From assembly GCA_035772405.1 (NCBI GenBank), contig JAYKKM010000350.1:372001-436000 (forward strand): 64,000 nucleotides of DNA, in the 5' to 3' direction. Made by a program: the position numbers and the translations under genes. The notes beneath the pieces are model-generated. The model made no database searches and had not been told where the DNA came from. It saw only the letters and a program-made list of their open reading frames with translations. Numbering within the stretch: the stretch's first letter is position 1; the number at the start of each line of letters is the position of its first letter. This DNA comes from Chrysogorgia sp. JL179-B06 (Eukaryota > Cnidaria > Anthozoa > Scleralcyonacea > Chrysogorgiidae). Below are positions 10,775 through 21,680 of the stretch, in pieces.

Positions 10775-11187
10775 ATTATACTCTTCAGAGGGAAGTGGGC
10801 CATCACAATCAACACCATAAGATCTATAGTGTCGTCTTCTCACTATGTTTAGCTGAATAGATCGCAATAAGACACCTGCAGGGTCAGTTCACCATAGGGT
10901 CTGTCTTACACGATCCCATTGCACCGAACACCTTGAGCAAGCAAAAGACCTTTCATTCTACGGATTCCACAGTTTGGGAACTCATGCTGTAGTGATTCCA
11001 CTAAGGAATCAAGAGAGTTGTCTGAAATATCCGTATACTTTGGCAGTTCTTCCCTGAAGTTAAATTCGTCAATACGTCTACTCAGTCTTTCGATTTACTC
11101 CAATCATTTCGCCGATTTGTTCCAGCGAAAACCCATACTCCAAGTAAAGTTTTAAACATTCTCTAGGAATTTCAAATGTTGGTGCGC
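10775..11187 (-). pseudogene. Integrase-core family gene, helix-turn-helix region, copy A
   Basis: The minus strand encodes a PTFEIPRECLKLYLEYGFSL start, then a helix-turn-helix-like stretch EQIGEMIGVNRKT, and after a frameshift near 11097 a segment with YTDISDNSLDSLVE and NCGIRRMKGLLLAQGVRCNG. A later frame gives a TDPAGVLL-like motif and RRRHYRSYG. This order (GRP..I...L, HTH, ISD, G...V.G.L...G.R, DP.G, RRR.Y) is that of a widespread invertebrate gene family with an integrase-like catalytic core. The WH.DG motif is replaced by other sequence near 10780. Frameshifts and stops mark it as a pseudogene. It lies just downstream of copy B on the same strand. Confidence 0.65.
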
Positions 11188-11329
11188 AATATACAGTTTA
11201 GCAATAAAAATATGCAAATCACAGGGGCAGCAACACTTGATGTTTCCAGTTGATTGGTACAGAACTATAGTAGGTCATAAAACTGGATATTATCCTCATT
11301 CAGATCATTGTACTTACCATCAACATGCC

Positions 11330-11645
11330 AACATAAGTTTGGGCCATAACTTACAAATCGTCTCCTTGACAACCTTCGTTGCCTTAACTGAACACCTTCG
11401 GGATCAATCTCTCGAAGAACTTGTGCAACAACCCTGCGAGACACATGGATATGGTATTGTAATCGAAGCAAATGCCACATTGATCTGTAACCTAATGATG
11501 CACCAGATCCATTACATATTTTATTTTCAATCATTGGCCTAATTCGTTCCTCGATATCCTCGTTATTCCCATTCCTTTGCAAGCCAAAGTCGCACAACCT
11601 ACGTTTTAGAGTCCTTAAGCTCATAGTTATACCATGGTATTCCAA
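11330..11645 (-). pseudogene. Integrase-core family exon, copy B
   Basis: An open frame runs on minus from 11645 through LSTL-like MSLRTLKRRLCDFGLQ, then GYRSMWHLLRLQYHIHVSRR, DPEGVQLRQRR and SYGPNLCWHVDG. The exon ends at a good splice donor, GTAAGT, directly after the WHVDG codons (near 11328). Copy C at 57260 has the same protein end followed by GT, so the intron position appears conserved. In known members the next exon completes an RNase H-fold integrase core starting from this WH.DG. No such exon is seen downstream; copy A follows instead. Confidence 0.7.
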
Positions 11646-11879
11646 CCAAAAAACCCTGGTAATTTCATTGGATATCTAGTATGAAAATAACTAGTGTTCA
11701 CACTTTAGTGTTTTTATTTCATGATAACATTCTCTGATAACTCATTATGCATGTGTGACGAAATTCCAGATATTTGCATATCAAACAAACTGATATATCT
11801 CAAAAAGAAAGCGAAGAAGTGAGAATCTTCAAAATAGGTTACTTTATCATTTTATAAGTTCTTCCAAATAAGACAATAA

Positions 11880-12403
11880 AAGATTGAGGTTAGGGGCACT
11901 TTAACTTCACTAAATATGATCCCACTTGTGTATGATAGAGAAATTAAAGACTTAGTATTTTATTATAAATGCATACATAACATCACAGATCTAAATATTT
12001 TACAGTATGTGCTTATCACCGTAAGTCTCTGCATCTCTTCTAAAAACACCATACTGTAAAACCTTCACATTCCAAGGGTCGTATTTCATCAGTCTACTTA
12101 AGTCTGCTTCTCCTAACTCCTTTCATACCATCTTCATGTTTAAATCTTTCCTACGAAAAACTTATTTTGACTTAACTGTTAATAACTTTAATCCTGACTT
12201 GCTTAGTTCACACTCAATAACTACTTTTTGAGTATTTTGTGTAAGTTTTTTTTCCTTTTTCTCCCTTTCTTTCCCCATTTTAAATCAATATTACTTACAT
12301 CTTACTGGTGAGCACCTTTCATGGGACTTAGTCCCGTTTGTGCTTTGCCAATTTTTGGCATATTATATTAGATTTATATCCTCTGTACATACATACATAC
12401 ATA
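11880..12403 (+). mobile_element. LINE 3' end (CR1/L2-like) with TACA tail
   Basis: The plus strand has a degraded reverse-transcriptase C-terminus (IKDLVFYYKCIHNITDLNILQY), then a 3' untranslated part with the hairpin GGGACTTAGTCCC and GTTTGTGCTTTGCC, and a short tail of TACA repeats (12386-12401). This is the usual end of a CR1/L2-type LINE. It is 5'-truncated and meets the opposite-strand LINE tail-on at 12418. Confidence 0.6.
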
Positions 12404-12949
12404 TGTTATTAGTTAATTTAGTGCCAAAATAAAGTTAAAGTTATCATAGGTGGCCAGTGTAGATCATGGAAGATCAGTGTAATGTGACAGAATTTGGGAG
12501 CACAACAAACTAGCCATGCACACACGTTCTGAACACGTTGCAACTTACAGATCTGGCACTCAGGCAAGTCATATAAAAGGCTATTACAATAATCTAACCT
12601 ATTTGTAATAAAGGCATGCACTAAAATTTCAACACTCTGTCTAGAGAGATACTTCCGGATGTGTCTAATATTGTACAAATAGTAAAAAGCTGCACTACAA
12701 GTCTTTGTAATGCGAGTCTCCATTGTTAACTTCGAATCCAACCATGTGCCCAAATTTCGAACTGTGCATGTAGGCAGTATGTTTGTGTCACCAATTTTAA
12801 TACACTCCACATTAACCTTGTCCAGCTGCTGACGTGTACCAATTAGAATAAACTCTGTCTTATCCTCATTTAACATCAATTTGTCATTTAACATCAATTT
12901 GTCATCCAACATCCACGATCTGATATCTTTAAATGTGATTAACACATTT

Positions 12950-13650
12950 AATTCAAAGTTAATGGGGAGAGTAACTACTGGCCAGCGGTGTAACTCCCTT
13001 ATGTGTGCGCAAACGGGGTGCGGTGCTAAGTCAAGTATTCTGCATTATTGCTCGCCTTTGCTTTGCTTTCATTGAAGTTGTCTCTTGGACACTGTGTTTG
13101 TCCTTCTGCTGGAAATAAGTCCACCTCTTTCTAGCGACTTCCCCGAACAACCGCTCTTTTCGTGGAACTCAACAACATCTGTGTTACGCATTTCGAAGAT
13201 GTCTCGAAGAACCTGAAACAGACTGGCTAGCTTGCCAATCCCATCGACTTCCTCAGCCACTTATACTTCGGCTACGTCTACAACAACGACTGTACCCGTC
13301 TCCGCAATTTAGACAAACTCCTATAGCCATCAAGGTACTGGTTTTGCTTGGTCGTCAAACGCAGGTAATGTGGTATCATCTCTGCCTCAACCGCCATTGC
13401 TCTCTTCTCATGTGTCGCCGATGTCAAGTATTCTGTATTATTGCTCGCCTTTGCTTAGCCTTCGCCTTGTGGATTGCTTTGCCCCACCCTATACCCTCCC
13501 CGCTGATGGAAAGGGTCCTTCTAGGAATTGGTAAGTATCAGTATCATTTTCCATTGATTCAGTGTGACGGGTGCCGCCTCCTCATTTGCTCTTGCTTTTC
13601 AACAATTGCTTGCAGCTTGCTTTGCTATTATGGTACCTACCCCATCCTAC
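12950..13650. other. Foreign segment inside the LINE, with a direct repeat
   Basis: The flanking LINE frames (EKCIN on one side, KDIRSWMLDDK on the other) would be contiguous without this stretch. It contains two copies of about 35 bases starting GTCAAGTATTCTGYATTATT (13028 and 13420). I see no protein family; the origin is unknown. Confidence 0.45.
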
Positions 13651-14338
13651 TCATTGACAAGTTAATACATTTCTCTATGGCTGCCAGGGCATTTTGCTGA
13701 TCATCTATATCATTTGGATTGAATGAACGATAGAGATGTGTATCATCAGCATTGGCTTGATGTCAGGATGCGATTCAATGATCTGAAACAGCTTACTAGA
13801 ATATATAGTAAACAGTAAGGGGCTGAGGCAGGACCCTCGAGGCACTCCTCAATTTAATTCAAACACATTAGACAGTGTTCCATTAACCAAGACTCTTTGC
13901 GACCGTTTTCTCAAATACGAAGAAAACCCGGAGCGCGAACACCAATCATTGACTCCAGTTCGTTAACTAAAATCCCATGGTCGACAGTGTGAAACGCAGC
14001 ACCATGTTGGTCAAAAAATAATTCTTCAATTTCGAAAGAGCAGATTCAGTGCAGTGCCATTTCTGAAAAGCAGATTGCAACAGCGGATAGAGGCCATTAT
14101 CTGACATATATTGGTTAGTCTGATCAGCTACCACACGTTCTGTAAGTTTAGACACAGACCGGTCTGAAATTTTTAAAGACGAGATCGAAACTAGTTTTCT
14201 TTAACAGCGGATGGACTAATGCAGTCTTCCAGTCACAAGCAAAGTAACCAGATTTTAAGGAAAGGTCGATCATCGTAGTTATCCTCACTGGAAGAAGTAC
14301 AGTGAGGCAATCAGTTAACGTTGTGGGAATGACAACAG

Positions 14339-14950
14339 ATGACACGCTGTCTAACCGTGAACAAGGAGAGAGCCTATATGATGTTGGTGAGACCTACGCT
14401 TGAATATACATCCTCCTCGTGGAACCCTCACACCGACACAGATGTAAATCGTCTTGAGCAAGTCCAAAAGAACGCAGCCCGCTTTGTATGCAATAACTAT
14501 AAACTTACAACAAGTACTTCTGGTTTAGTTAGATCACTTGGATGGGATACTCTAGAGCACAGGCATTTGTTTAATCAGTCAGTCCTCTTTTATAATAGTC
14601 TTGTAAATTGTAAACTTCCCGACTCGCTTACGCGCTCTAGTTCTCTTAGATCTACTAGGAGACATTGCTTAACATACCAACAACAGCAGTCAACTGTATT
14701 AGCTCATAGCTATTCATTTTTTCCAAGAACAGTCAGAGTCTGGAACTTACTTCCCTCTGAAGTAGTGACATCTGCAACCTTAAATAGCTTTAAGCAGTCA
14801 GCCTTGCCTGCTATTAGATCACTAAAAGTGCCAAGTCACTTATGCAGGCTTTAAACCGCGACCGACCCGCCCAGTATAGAGTAATCTAACTTGTGTGTAA
14901 TTTATTCTAAGTTCGTGATACACCGTGATTGAACAGGGCATGTTTATCTA
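14339..14950 (+). mobile_element. LINE C-terminal fragment nested in the minus-strand LINE
   Basis: A 171-residue plus-strand frame reads RAYMMLVRPTLEYTSSSWNP, RLEQVQKNAARFV, LGWDTLEHRHLF, FFPRTVRVWNLLPSEV, the conserved end of many CR1/Jockey/RTE-type reverse transcriptases. About 95 bases of 3' untranslated sequence follow. It is 5'-truncated, opposite in strand to its host LINE, and therefore inserted later. Confidence 0.75.
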
Positions 14951-15720
14951 ACACCAAAGACAATGTGTTGTTATAGCTGCCAACCAGGGCGTCGAGATCA
15001 TCCGTTATGTTTTGACAGAGTAGAATTAGCAATAGCTGCTACAAAGTTATTTTTGTCAATGAATTTTAGCCTTCTAAAAGTTGTTTTCTTAACTGGTGGT
15101 TTAGCAACGAGCACAACACAGCTACATGGTCAGAGAACAGTCTATCACCTTGTGTGATTGGTATTATATTATCTGATTGTCCAGTTATTAGGTCTATACA
15201 ATATGTCCATGCTCATGATTCCACTCATTCACATGCTGAGTAAAGTTCATTGATTCAAGCAACTCCCAAGAATGTTACAGTGTTGGTATTGTCACTCACA
15301 TCCATATGAATATTAAAATCACAAACTATTAATAATTTTTCTTTGCATGGTACCGTAGACTCTAGGTAACCAAAGAATGTTGTTGTTATTACCGGATGCT
15401 TTGCAGAGTACAGTGGCCTGTAGACAATGACTCTCAGTGATAATGACTGATCAGTCTTGATCAACCACTCAGAGACTTCGAAAGACGACTTTTCCATTGC
15501 ACACACTTTGTTGACATCCATGCTTTCTTTGCATAATAACACAGTACCTCCGCTTCTACGATCGTGGGCGTGACATTGTTAATAATGGCTGAATCGTTGT
15601 TATTTAGCCAGGTCTCTGTCCGTGGAAACAAATCAGCTTTGCAGTCAGACATAATCTAAAAATACTGCAGATTTGTTTCTTAATGATCTCACATTCAACA
15701 TACACAGAGTCAATTGTGTA

Positions 15721-16249
15721 GCCTGGTTCATAACGATTTGTGGCATATAAGATTGACCTGTTTTTCGACCTTTTCTATGAATATGAATATAAATATAAAT
15801 ATAAGATGTTTTATGCTAACATAAATATGGAATGTGTGTCCCATTGTTTTTGGTCAAACTGTGGATGGCCAGTGAAGTAATTTGAAATGCAAATGTAGAT
15901 TAGTTTAAATAGGTTTAAATGAAACCCCCTTTTGTGTCAAAGCATCGAGATATTCCAAAGATGCCAATTTCTTGTCCTTTAAACAAACCTGACCCAAAGA
16001 CCACCAGAGTTAAATACTGCACCAACATATATCTTACGACCAAAATCATGGGATATCCACACAGATGAAAGGATAAAACAAAGCAAACACGGAGCTCCGA
16101 AGAAAGTGACTCATTACGCATTCATATGCATTTGCCACTGATCTGTTACTGTAACTTGGCTCACTTTCTTTACTCTTACGTTTGGACGTACGTTTTCCGT
16201 ATAAACAATGTGAAGCTTTCCAAAACTTTCAATCTGCACTCCATTGACA
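15721..16249. other. AT-rich spacer, no gene seen
   Basis: It contains a short ATA/TAA microsatellite at 15776-15803 and nothing else I can support. Confidence 0.4.
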
Positions 16250-16320
16250 AAGTTTTTTACTTGCATTGTGAGTACTTTTTACTTGCGTTGTGGCTTCCTT
16301 TCACTTGCGTTGTGAATTTT
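16250..16320. repeat. Imperfect tandem repeat
   Basis: Three units containing ACTTGCRTTGTG occur at intervals of about 22-27 bases. Confidence 0.5.
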
Positions 16321-16559
16321 TTACTCTAAAACGGACCTCATGTGTTGTATTTTTATATACCTTTTAATTTCTATACATCATTTGGTTTTGTTTTTTTATT
16401 TAAACAATATTCGGTGAAATTCAGTATGAGTTGCCGTTACCGCCAAAATTCAGACAGTTTACTTTATGAAATGGTACTGTTGATTTCTAAAATTGTGCTT
16501 TATTTCTATAAAATGACCCTGTTAATTGTTAAGGCGTATTAGACCATTTCTAGACATTT

Positions 16560-16960
16560 CGACCGCTAAACTTGTTTACAGTACGACTATTTTACCGATA
16601 CTCGACTACTGCGATGTAGTTTGGGACAATTGTAATGTAACTTCAACACAAAAATTATGACGACTACAGAATCGATCAGCAAGAATAATTATGGGAGCGC
16701 ATTTCATGACATCTTCTAAAGCCCTGCTAAAACAACTCAATTGGGACAAACTTGAGAAGCTGCACAAGGCCAAACTTTGGTTTAGGTTACAAAATAACAA
16801 GATGGAAGGTGTAGATATTAGCTTGTCTTGCCATAAAGATGTGCATAATTACAATACCAGGCACAAAAACGATTTTAAATTGTTTAAAACGTTCCGGAGC
16901 AAAGTTATGGAACAGTCTATCGGACAATGTTAAATTATCTTTTAAACTTAAACTTACGTT
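16560..16960 (+). pseudogene. LINE reverse-transcriptase C-terminal fragment
   Basis: Shifting plus-strand frames read ILDYCDVVWDN, LQNRSARIIMGAHF, ALLKQLNWDKLEKLHKAKLW, YNTRHKNDFKL and a GAKLWNSL motif. This is the end of a non-LTR reverse transcriptase, a different subgroup from the fragment at 14339. A stop after the QKL-like segment and two frameshifts inactivate it. Confidence 0.7.
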
Positions 16961-16974
16961 TTATATAGGGATTT

Positions 16975-17140
16975 ATATAGGGACCTTATGCAAGCACAAC
17001 GGCAACGCCAAAGGGAACGTCAAAATGCCTAGATAAGTGCTGCGCATGCGTGAAGCCAGTTGTTTACGTTTTCGTGACGTTCTCGTTTGCCGTCCCCGAC
17101 GCCAAACTTGGACATTTGGCGTTGTGAGAGAACGTGAAAT
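16975..17140. repeat. Imperfect inverted repeat, possible MITE
   Basis: GCACAACGGCAACGCCAAA near 16994 and its approximate inverse (TTTGGCGTTGTGAGAGAACG) near 17114 flank a CpG-bearing stretch. No target duplication could be fixed. Confidence 0.35.
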
Positions 17141-17309
17141 ACTTGCAAAAGATTTTTGAAAAGATGACGAGGTGAATAGAAAATATTGATCAACATCTTT
17201 AACAATTAAATCAATATTGCTCTTACAACTGGGTTTTCAAAGTTTTTATTGTAATCTACTCAGTTCTAGCTGTATGAAATGGACACCCGAACATAACAAT
17301 GTTCGTACG

Positions 17310-18000
17310 AGAAATAATCGCACACTCCATGGATTCATAAACGAGGTTCATATGAAAGAGGAGAAGCATGGGGGAATATTGCTGATTCTTTGAACACAAT
17401 AGAAAATCCATTATTTCGTGTGACACAGAGGTCTGTTCGTGACAGGTACATCCTCTTAGAGAAAACGCATAAGAAAAAGGTTAAGTCAGAAGAGAAAGCA
17501 AGTGGCATCTCGCCAGAACAATCTGAAGTTGACGATGCAATGGAAGATATCATAACACAATTCATAGAGGCAGACATGGAAAGTGACAGGCTTTCACTGA
17601 AAAAAATGCAAAACTCGAGGCTGAAGCTGCCACGGCACAAGAAATGCGAAATATGTCTATGGAAACCTATAAAGAAACTCAGAAACGCAATGAAAACGAC
17701 GAGCAGCCATCACAAAAAAAGAAGAGAGCTTGTGGCTCAGATACGATGAGGTTTTTGAAAGAGAAGGCAGAAATGGAAATCAAGTTTAAAGCTGAAGAAT
17801 TGGAATTAAGATGGCAAGAAGTTGAGAAAGAACATCAGTTGAAGTCAGAAGAGTTGATGATCAGAAACCAAGAACAAACGGAAAAACATGAGCAGCAACA
17901 ATCCTTAAATGACCAATTTATGCAAATGCAGAGAATGCAGCAACAACAGCAGAAATCGGGTATGTTAATGACTTTACTGCAGAAAGCATTAGATAAGTAG
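17310..18000 (+). pseudogene. Myb/SANT-like DNA-binding protein of a repeat family
   Basis: From 17335 the frame reads HKRGSYERGEAWGNIADSLN, then FRVTQRSVRDRYILLEKTHK, a helical DNA-binding region of Myb/SANT type. It continues with VKSEEKASGISPEQ and, after a frameshift in an A-rich run near 17600, a long glutamate/glutamine-rich coiled coil (EKAEMEIKFKAEELELR, MQRMQQQQQKSGM) ending at a TAG at 17998. Closely related proteins are abundant in coral genomes, often linked with transposons; their role is not established. An earlier shift near 17315 disconnects the likely N-terminus. Two small indels separate an otherwise coherent protein. Confidence 0.65.
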
Positions 18001-18990
18001 GATCACCGGATCACTATTGTACAGTAGTTGCCTTTTCAATGTGTGTTTGAACTGTAAACATACTGGTTCATGATGTTTACTGTAATACAGTTTTTGTTCA
18101 TTGGAATTTATTAAAGTTTATATCGTTTATAAATGTCTGAAATTGAAAATGTATTATTATTTTCTGTTTTACAAGAATTATTTTGTTTTCCAATAGTTAC
18201 TTTACTGAATAGCGGAGTAAGTAAAAATAAATATCCTAAAATTTAGCATGATCTCATCATCGTTGTGTGGGAGGGTGTTATAGACATATATTTTTATTGG
18301 AATAGAAAACAATGTCTTAACTGGCAGCAAGGGGGGAGGGAAGCCTCTGTAACATTTATTTTGATGGGAGATTATAGCTGCCACTCCATTTCTTTTAAGG
18401 GGGCTAAGGCAGTGTTTACGCAGAGGTCAGCCCTCTCCTCTGTAGAGGCTTTTTGGTTTTTAGAGGGATTTCCAAAGAGCAAAGATAGAGATGGGAAGAA
18501 AGAAAGAAATTCCAGATATGCTGACTTTAGGTTGGATGGTAGTGTTTTCCTGTTCGTTGTTTACATGACCTGAGATTTAGGTCACAGCTCCCTTTAAAGC
18601 TCACGTTGGTTGCTAGACCTAGATCAGACTAAATTCAGGTTAATTTATTTCCCATGAAAACAATATCTAAACCATTAGATCAAGTTAATTTATAGCAATT
18701 GGGGTACCAGGGGGAAGTACCCCATCCAACCATCTCATTTATACTATGTGCAACCTTGTAGGATTTCTGATAGGGGAGGTAGATTCAAAAAAATGTCCTG
18801 CCTGTATTTCTATTACTGGAACAGGGTAATGTGTTTTGTCCAATAAACTGGGTACAAGGTTGTTGTGGAAATTACCCTCTTCATCTTTTCATTTCCAGGA
18901 TTTCCTCTACAGTAATTCTATTCAACTGGACCAAATCACATACAATTTATTTTATTCACTTTCTATAATACAATACAAGAAAGCAAATTG
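18001..18990. other. Non-coding spacer
   Basis: No protein family is recognisable; a 102-residue frame at 18265-18573 has no features I can use. GGGGTACCAGGGGGAAGTACCCC near 18701 is a short local palindrome. Confidence 0.4.
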
Positions 18991-18992
18991 AT

Positions 18993-19012
18993 ATTAATAA
19001 TAATAATAATTT
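18993..19012. repeat. AAT microsatellite marking the LINE tail
   Basis: Five to six AAT units lie at the 3' side of the minus-strand R2-type LINE and probably represent its tail. Confidence 0.5.
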
Positions 19013-19105
19013 AATCACTCCCTATGAACCTTGGCATATCGCAATAGCTACTGCCAAGTTTAAAAATACATAGTAGTTTGTTAGCCTATACTAACACTCA
19101 ACTTA

Positions 19106-21332
19106 TCATAACAACTTTTTGACCCTATGTCTCCAGATATGGTTGGCCATTATTACATTTGAAATCGAGCACCATCTAAGCAATAGTTTTATCGCATCTT
19201 TCTTAATATTCAATCTCCTCAAGTCCATATACACACTTTGTCGGATACAACCTAATGCACCGAAACAAAGTACCACTAGACTCACTGTCCAATTCTGAGA
19301 ACTTAAATAGTCACATAGCCGCTTGTAATGACGCAGTTTAGAATTATACGGCAGTTCAAAGTACATATCACAACACACAGTTACTTCAACAATTATAATC
19401 TCCCGTGCGATTACATTCACAATGACGATGTCTGGTTTTCGGGCTGGGATTTCTTTCAGATCATCACGAAGCTCAGGCAGGATTGACTCAAACAGCTTGT
19501 TAGTAAATAATCGGAGTCTCCGGTTGCTGACAGAAATTTCATCAAGCACTTTATTTACAATGCGATCATGGCGCCTGTTGTAAACATTTCGAAACTCGTG
19601 ACAGCCGTTAAAGACTTTCTGTATGTCAATGGCAGAAGGGACATATTGGATCATTAGATCTGTTCCAGATATGCGTTGTAAAGTTCGTCAGCAGCAAACT
19701 AAGCCTCGCTTTCACAATGAATTTTACAAGATCATCACTGATCGACCAGTTATACAAAACTGAATGCGATGCTTTCACCACGATATCTTTCATTCCAAGA
19801 AAAGGTCCTTGCAGACTTAACTTTTTCGCGTCCGCAATATCACGTTTAACTGATAGGTTGAACAGAAACTTTTGCAATGAACATGATTCGTCGACAGCCT
19901 CACCATCCACCATTACTTTTGCTTTTCCATTCTGGTATACAATATGCACATCTAGTTTTCTTAACATGTCAGGCCAATCTGACTGGCATCCAAACGTGTT
20001 GGTGGTGTTCAGATATCCATCCCTCTTTAAACTGTAACCAAGAAAATTCACCGCATAATCAGATAGTTCAACACCTCTCTTTCTCATATCCAGTTTGACT
20101 GACTCTCTAGCAATATTTCGAAACTGTTCAACTTCATGATTGAGCATTTTAACAAAGAAATGCCAACCTTGTTGTTCTGTAGACGTCTGAGACGCGCTTG
20201 ATACCAATCCCACCATGTTCTCGTGGAAGATAGGTGATGAGCTGTGTTGTTGATTTGTACAATCCATACTGGTTTCGTACCGTATCCGTAACCCGACAAT
20301 TCAATTCTAAGATCTGTTTTTCTGATAACCGAGTGTTATAAAAATGATGAAGGATTTTTGGAAGTGCCATGTTATTAAAGGCACTGACTTTCAATGACAG
20401 TGGTAAATCACAAGCAGCAATTTTCTCAAACATACCATAGTACTCCTCAATAAATTGTAACACTTGCTGTTTATCTTCACCTGCCAATGATAATGATTTT
20501 CCAAGATATTTATAACAATAGTCTCTGTCATATACAGATAGCAGTTGATCTTTTACTGTAATTGCGGGTTTTTCATCACTCTTTCCCTTATACCAATTAT
20601 TACCCGATCTTCTCGAATACAAAACAGCACACTTGCTTGGTTTCACCTCAAGACCCGATTGCTTCATTATCGTATCACTGGAGTCAAACATATGTTGGAT
20701 AACTAACGATTGATATTGTACAACCACAATATCGTCAGCAAACGCTTGCACAGGTAATGGATTTAGCCTATGCTCATTTTCGATATTCAAATCAGCCAAA
20801 GCAGTTGAAATCAGTGGTCTGCAGATCCTATCAATAACAAGTACGAAAATTAGAGCGCTCAAAGGATCTCCCGTTTTCGTTCCTCTGGTGATATAAAAGC
20901 TAACACTGAAAAAGACGAGTACTTGTAAATATCTTCAATCAAGCAACAATACATTAATGGTATATCAAATGGCTGCAGTGTCTCAAAGATAAATTTATGA
21001 TCCACACCACCAAAGGCATCAGCAAAATCGATAAATGCAGTACACATTTTCGTACTCAAATGGCGGAAATCATCAATCTCTGTCTTGAGAGTGAAAATGA
21101 GATCTTGTCTGTCACTCAAGTGATATTTCAACATTGACATTTCTTGGCCATTTACCATTGTTCTTAATAATAGAAATCGCTTTCTTTCGACGGGTCAACC
21201 AACGTCTTGTTTGTTTGTTTCAAAGTCAACTAACTTCTGTTTAGTAACTTGATCGTTGACATTATTTCTCGTTCTTCTAAAACCAAAAAAAGGAGAAATT
21301 GTGTTTCTGATATACTCCAGTTGTCCTTTTAT
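19106..21332 (-). pseudogene. R2-type LINE ORF: reverse transcriptase and restriction-like endonuclease
   Basis: Reading minus from 21332: a FGFRRTRNNVNDQVTKQK-like stretch, then FIDFADAFGGVDHKFIFETL and TKTGDPLSALIFVLVIDRI-like RT blocks, then FADDIVVVQYQSL with the catalytic FADD at 20731-20742. The thumb and linker follow, then a zinc-knuckle start (ICPFC, 19640) and finally a restriction-like endonuclease, RKPDIVIVNVIAREIIIVEV, with KLRHYKRL after it. The PD...E...K pattern is the endonuclease of R2/NeSL-class LINEs, which nick specific sites and prime reverse transcription there. Frameshifts lie near 20860, 20200 and 19640. The 5' part continues at 24009 beyond a Gypsy insertion. Confidence 0.78.
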
Positions 21333-21337
21333 GTACT
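21333..21337. repeat. Target-site duplication GTACT, left copy
   Basis: GTACT precedes the left LTR and recurs at 24004-24008 after the right LTR, a 5-bp duplication as expected for Gypsy integration. Confidence 0.85.
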
Positions 21338-21538
21338 TGTGACGAGATGCCACATGTGACGGCACGGACATGTTGCATCACCCCATTAATAAGTAATCTT
21401 GTATATAACACGTAATGGGATATGACATGTCATTATCACCAGACCGAACTGAATATGAAACCGAATGAGAGATTGTGGGTATATGTATGGAGTAATCAAA
21501 CAAACAAGTATCTCATTGATCACTAGCAAATTCTTGTC
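21338..21538 (+). repeat. Left LTR of the Gypsy element
   Basis: It matches the right LTR with about half a dozen differences (for example GGCGGCAC-type GTGACGG versus GTGATGG and AATCAAACAAAC versus AACCAAATAAAC), showing limited time since insertion. Confidence 0.9.
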
Positions 21539-21680
21539 GTGGTCTTTCGTTGCCTCGTCACTGGAATCTCCGTAGCCTACTACCACGAAGTCATCGGCTA
21601 TCATCGGCTAATTACGTACTTTCCTGCAGCGCTGCCAGAGCAAACGACTTAGACATATAGCTACAGGAAACGGGCTTTGT

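Larger units (their letters stand above)
12418..15720 (-). mobile_element. CR1/Jockey-like LINE, decayed and interrupted
   Basis: Read from the right on minus: endonuclease segments (15652-14963; DLFPRTETWLNNND, VIVYRPLYSAKHPV, LLIVCDFNIHMDV, then a KPPVKK-like block), reverse-transcriptase segments (14345-13655; FKNFRPVCV, SKLTERVVADQTN, PQGS-like CLSPLLFTIYSS, and the catalytic box at 13742-13753 reading NADD where YADD is usual), and the RT C-terminus (12945-12418; LMLNEDKTEFILIGT, HAFITNRLDYCNSLLY). The NADD motif, frameshifts and stops make it dead. A plus-strand LINE piece splits it at 14339-14950 and a separate 700-bp segment at about 12950-13650. A small tandem copy of DKLMLN lies at 12873-12910. 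Confidence 0.75.

Noticed and set aside
15461..15652. A stand-alone small gene
   Set aside because: The frame is part of the LINE endonuclease domain (ETWLNNND) in a shifted frame.
16606..16800. Minus-strand gene
   Set aside because: It is opposite to a clear LINE reverse-transcriptase C-terminus on plus.
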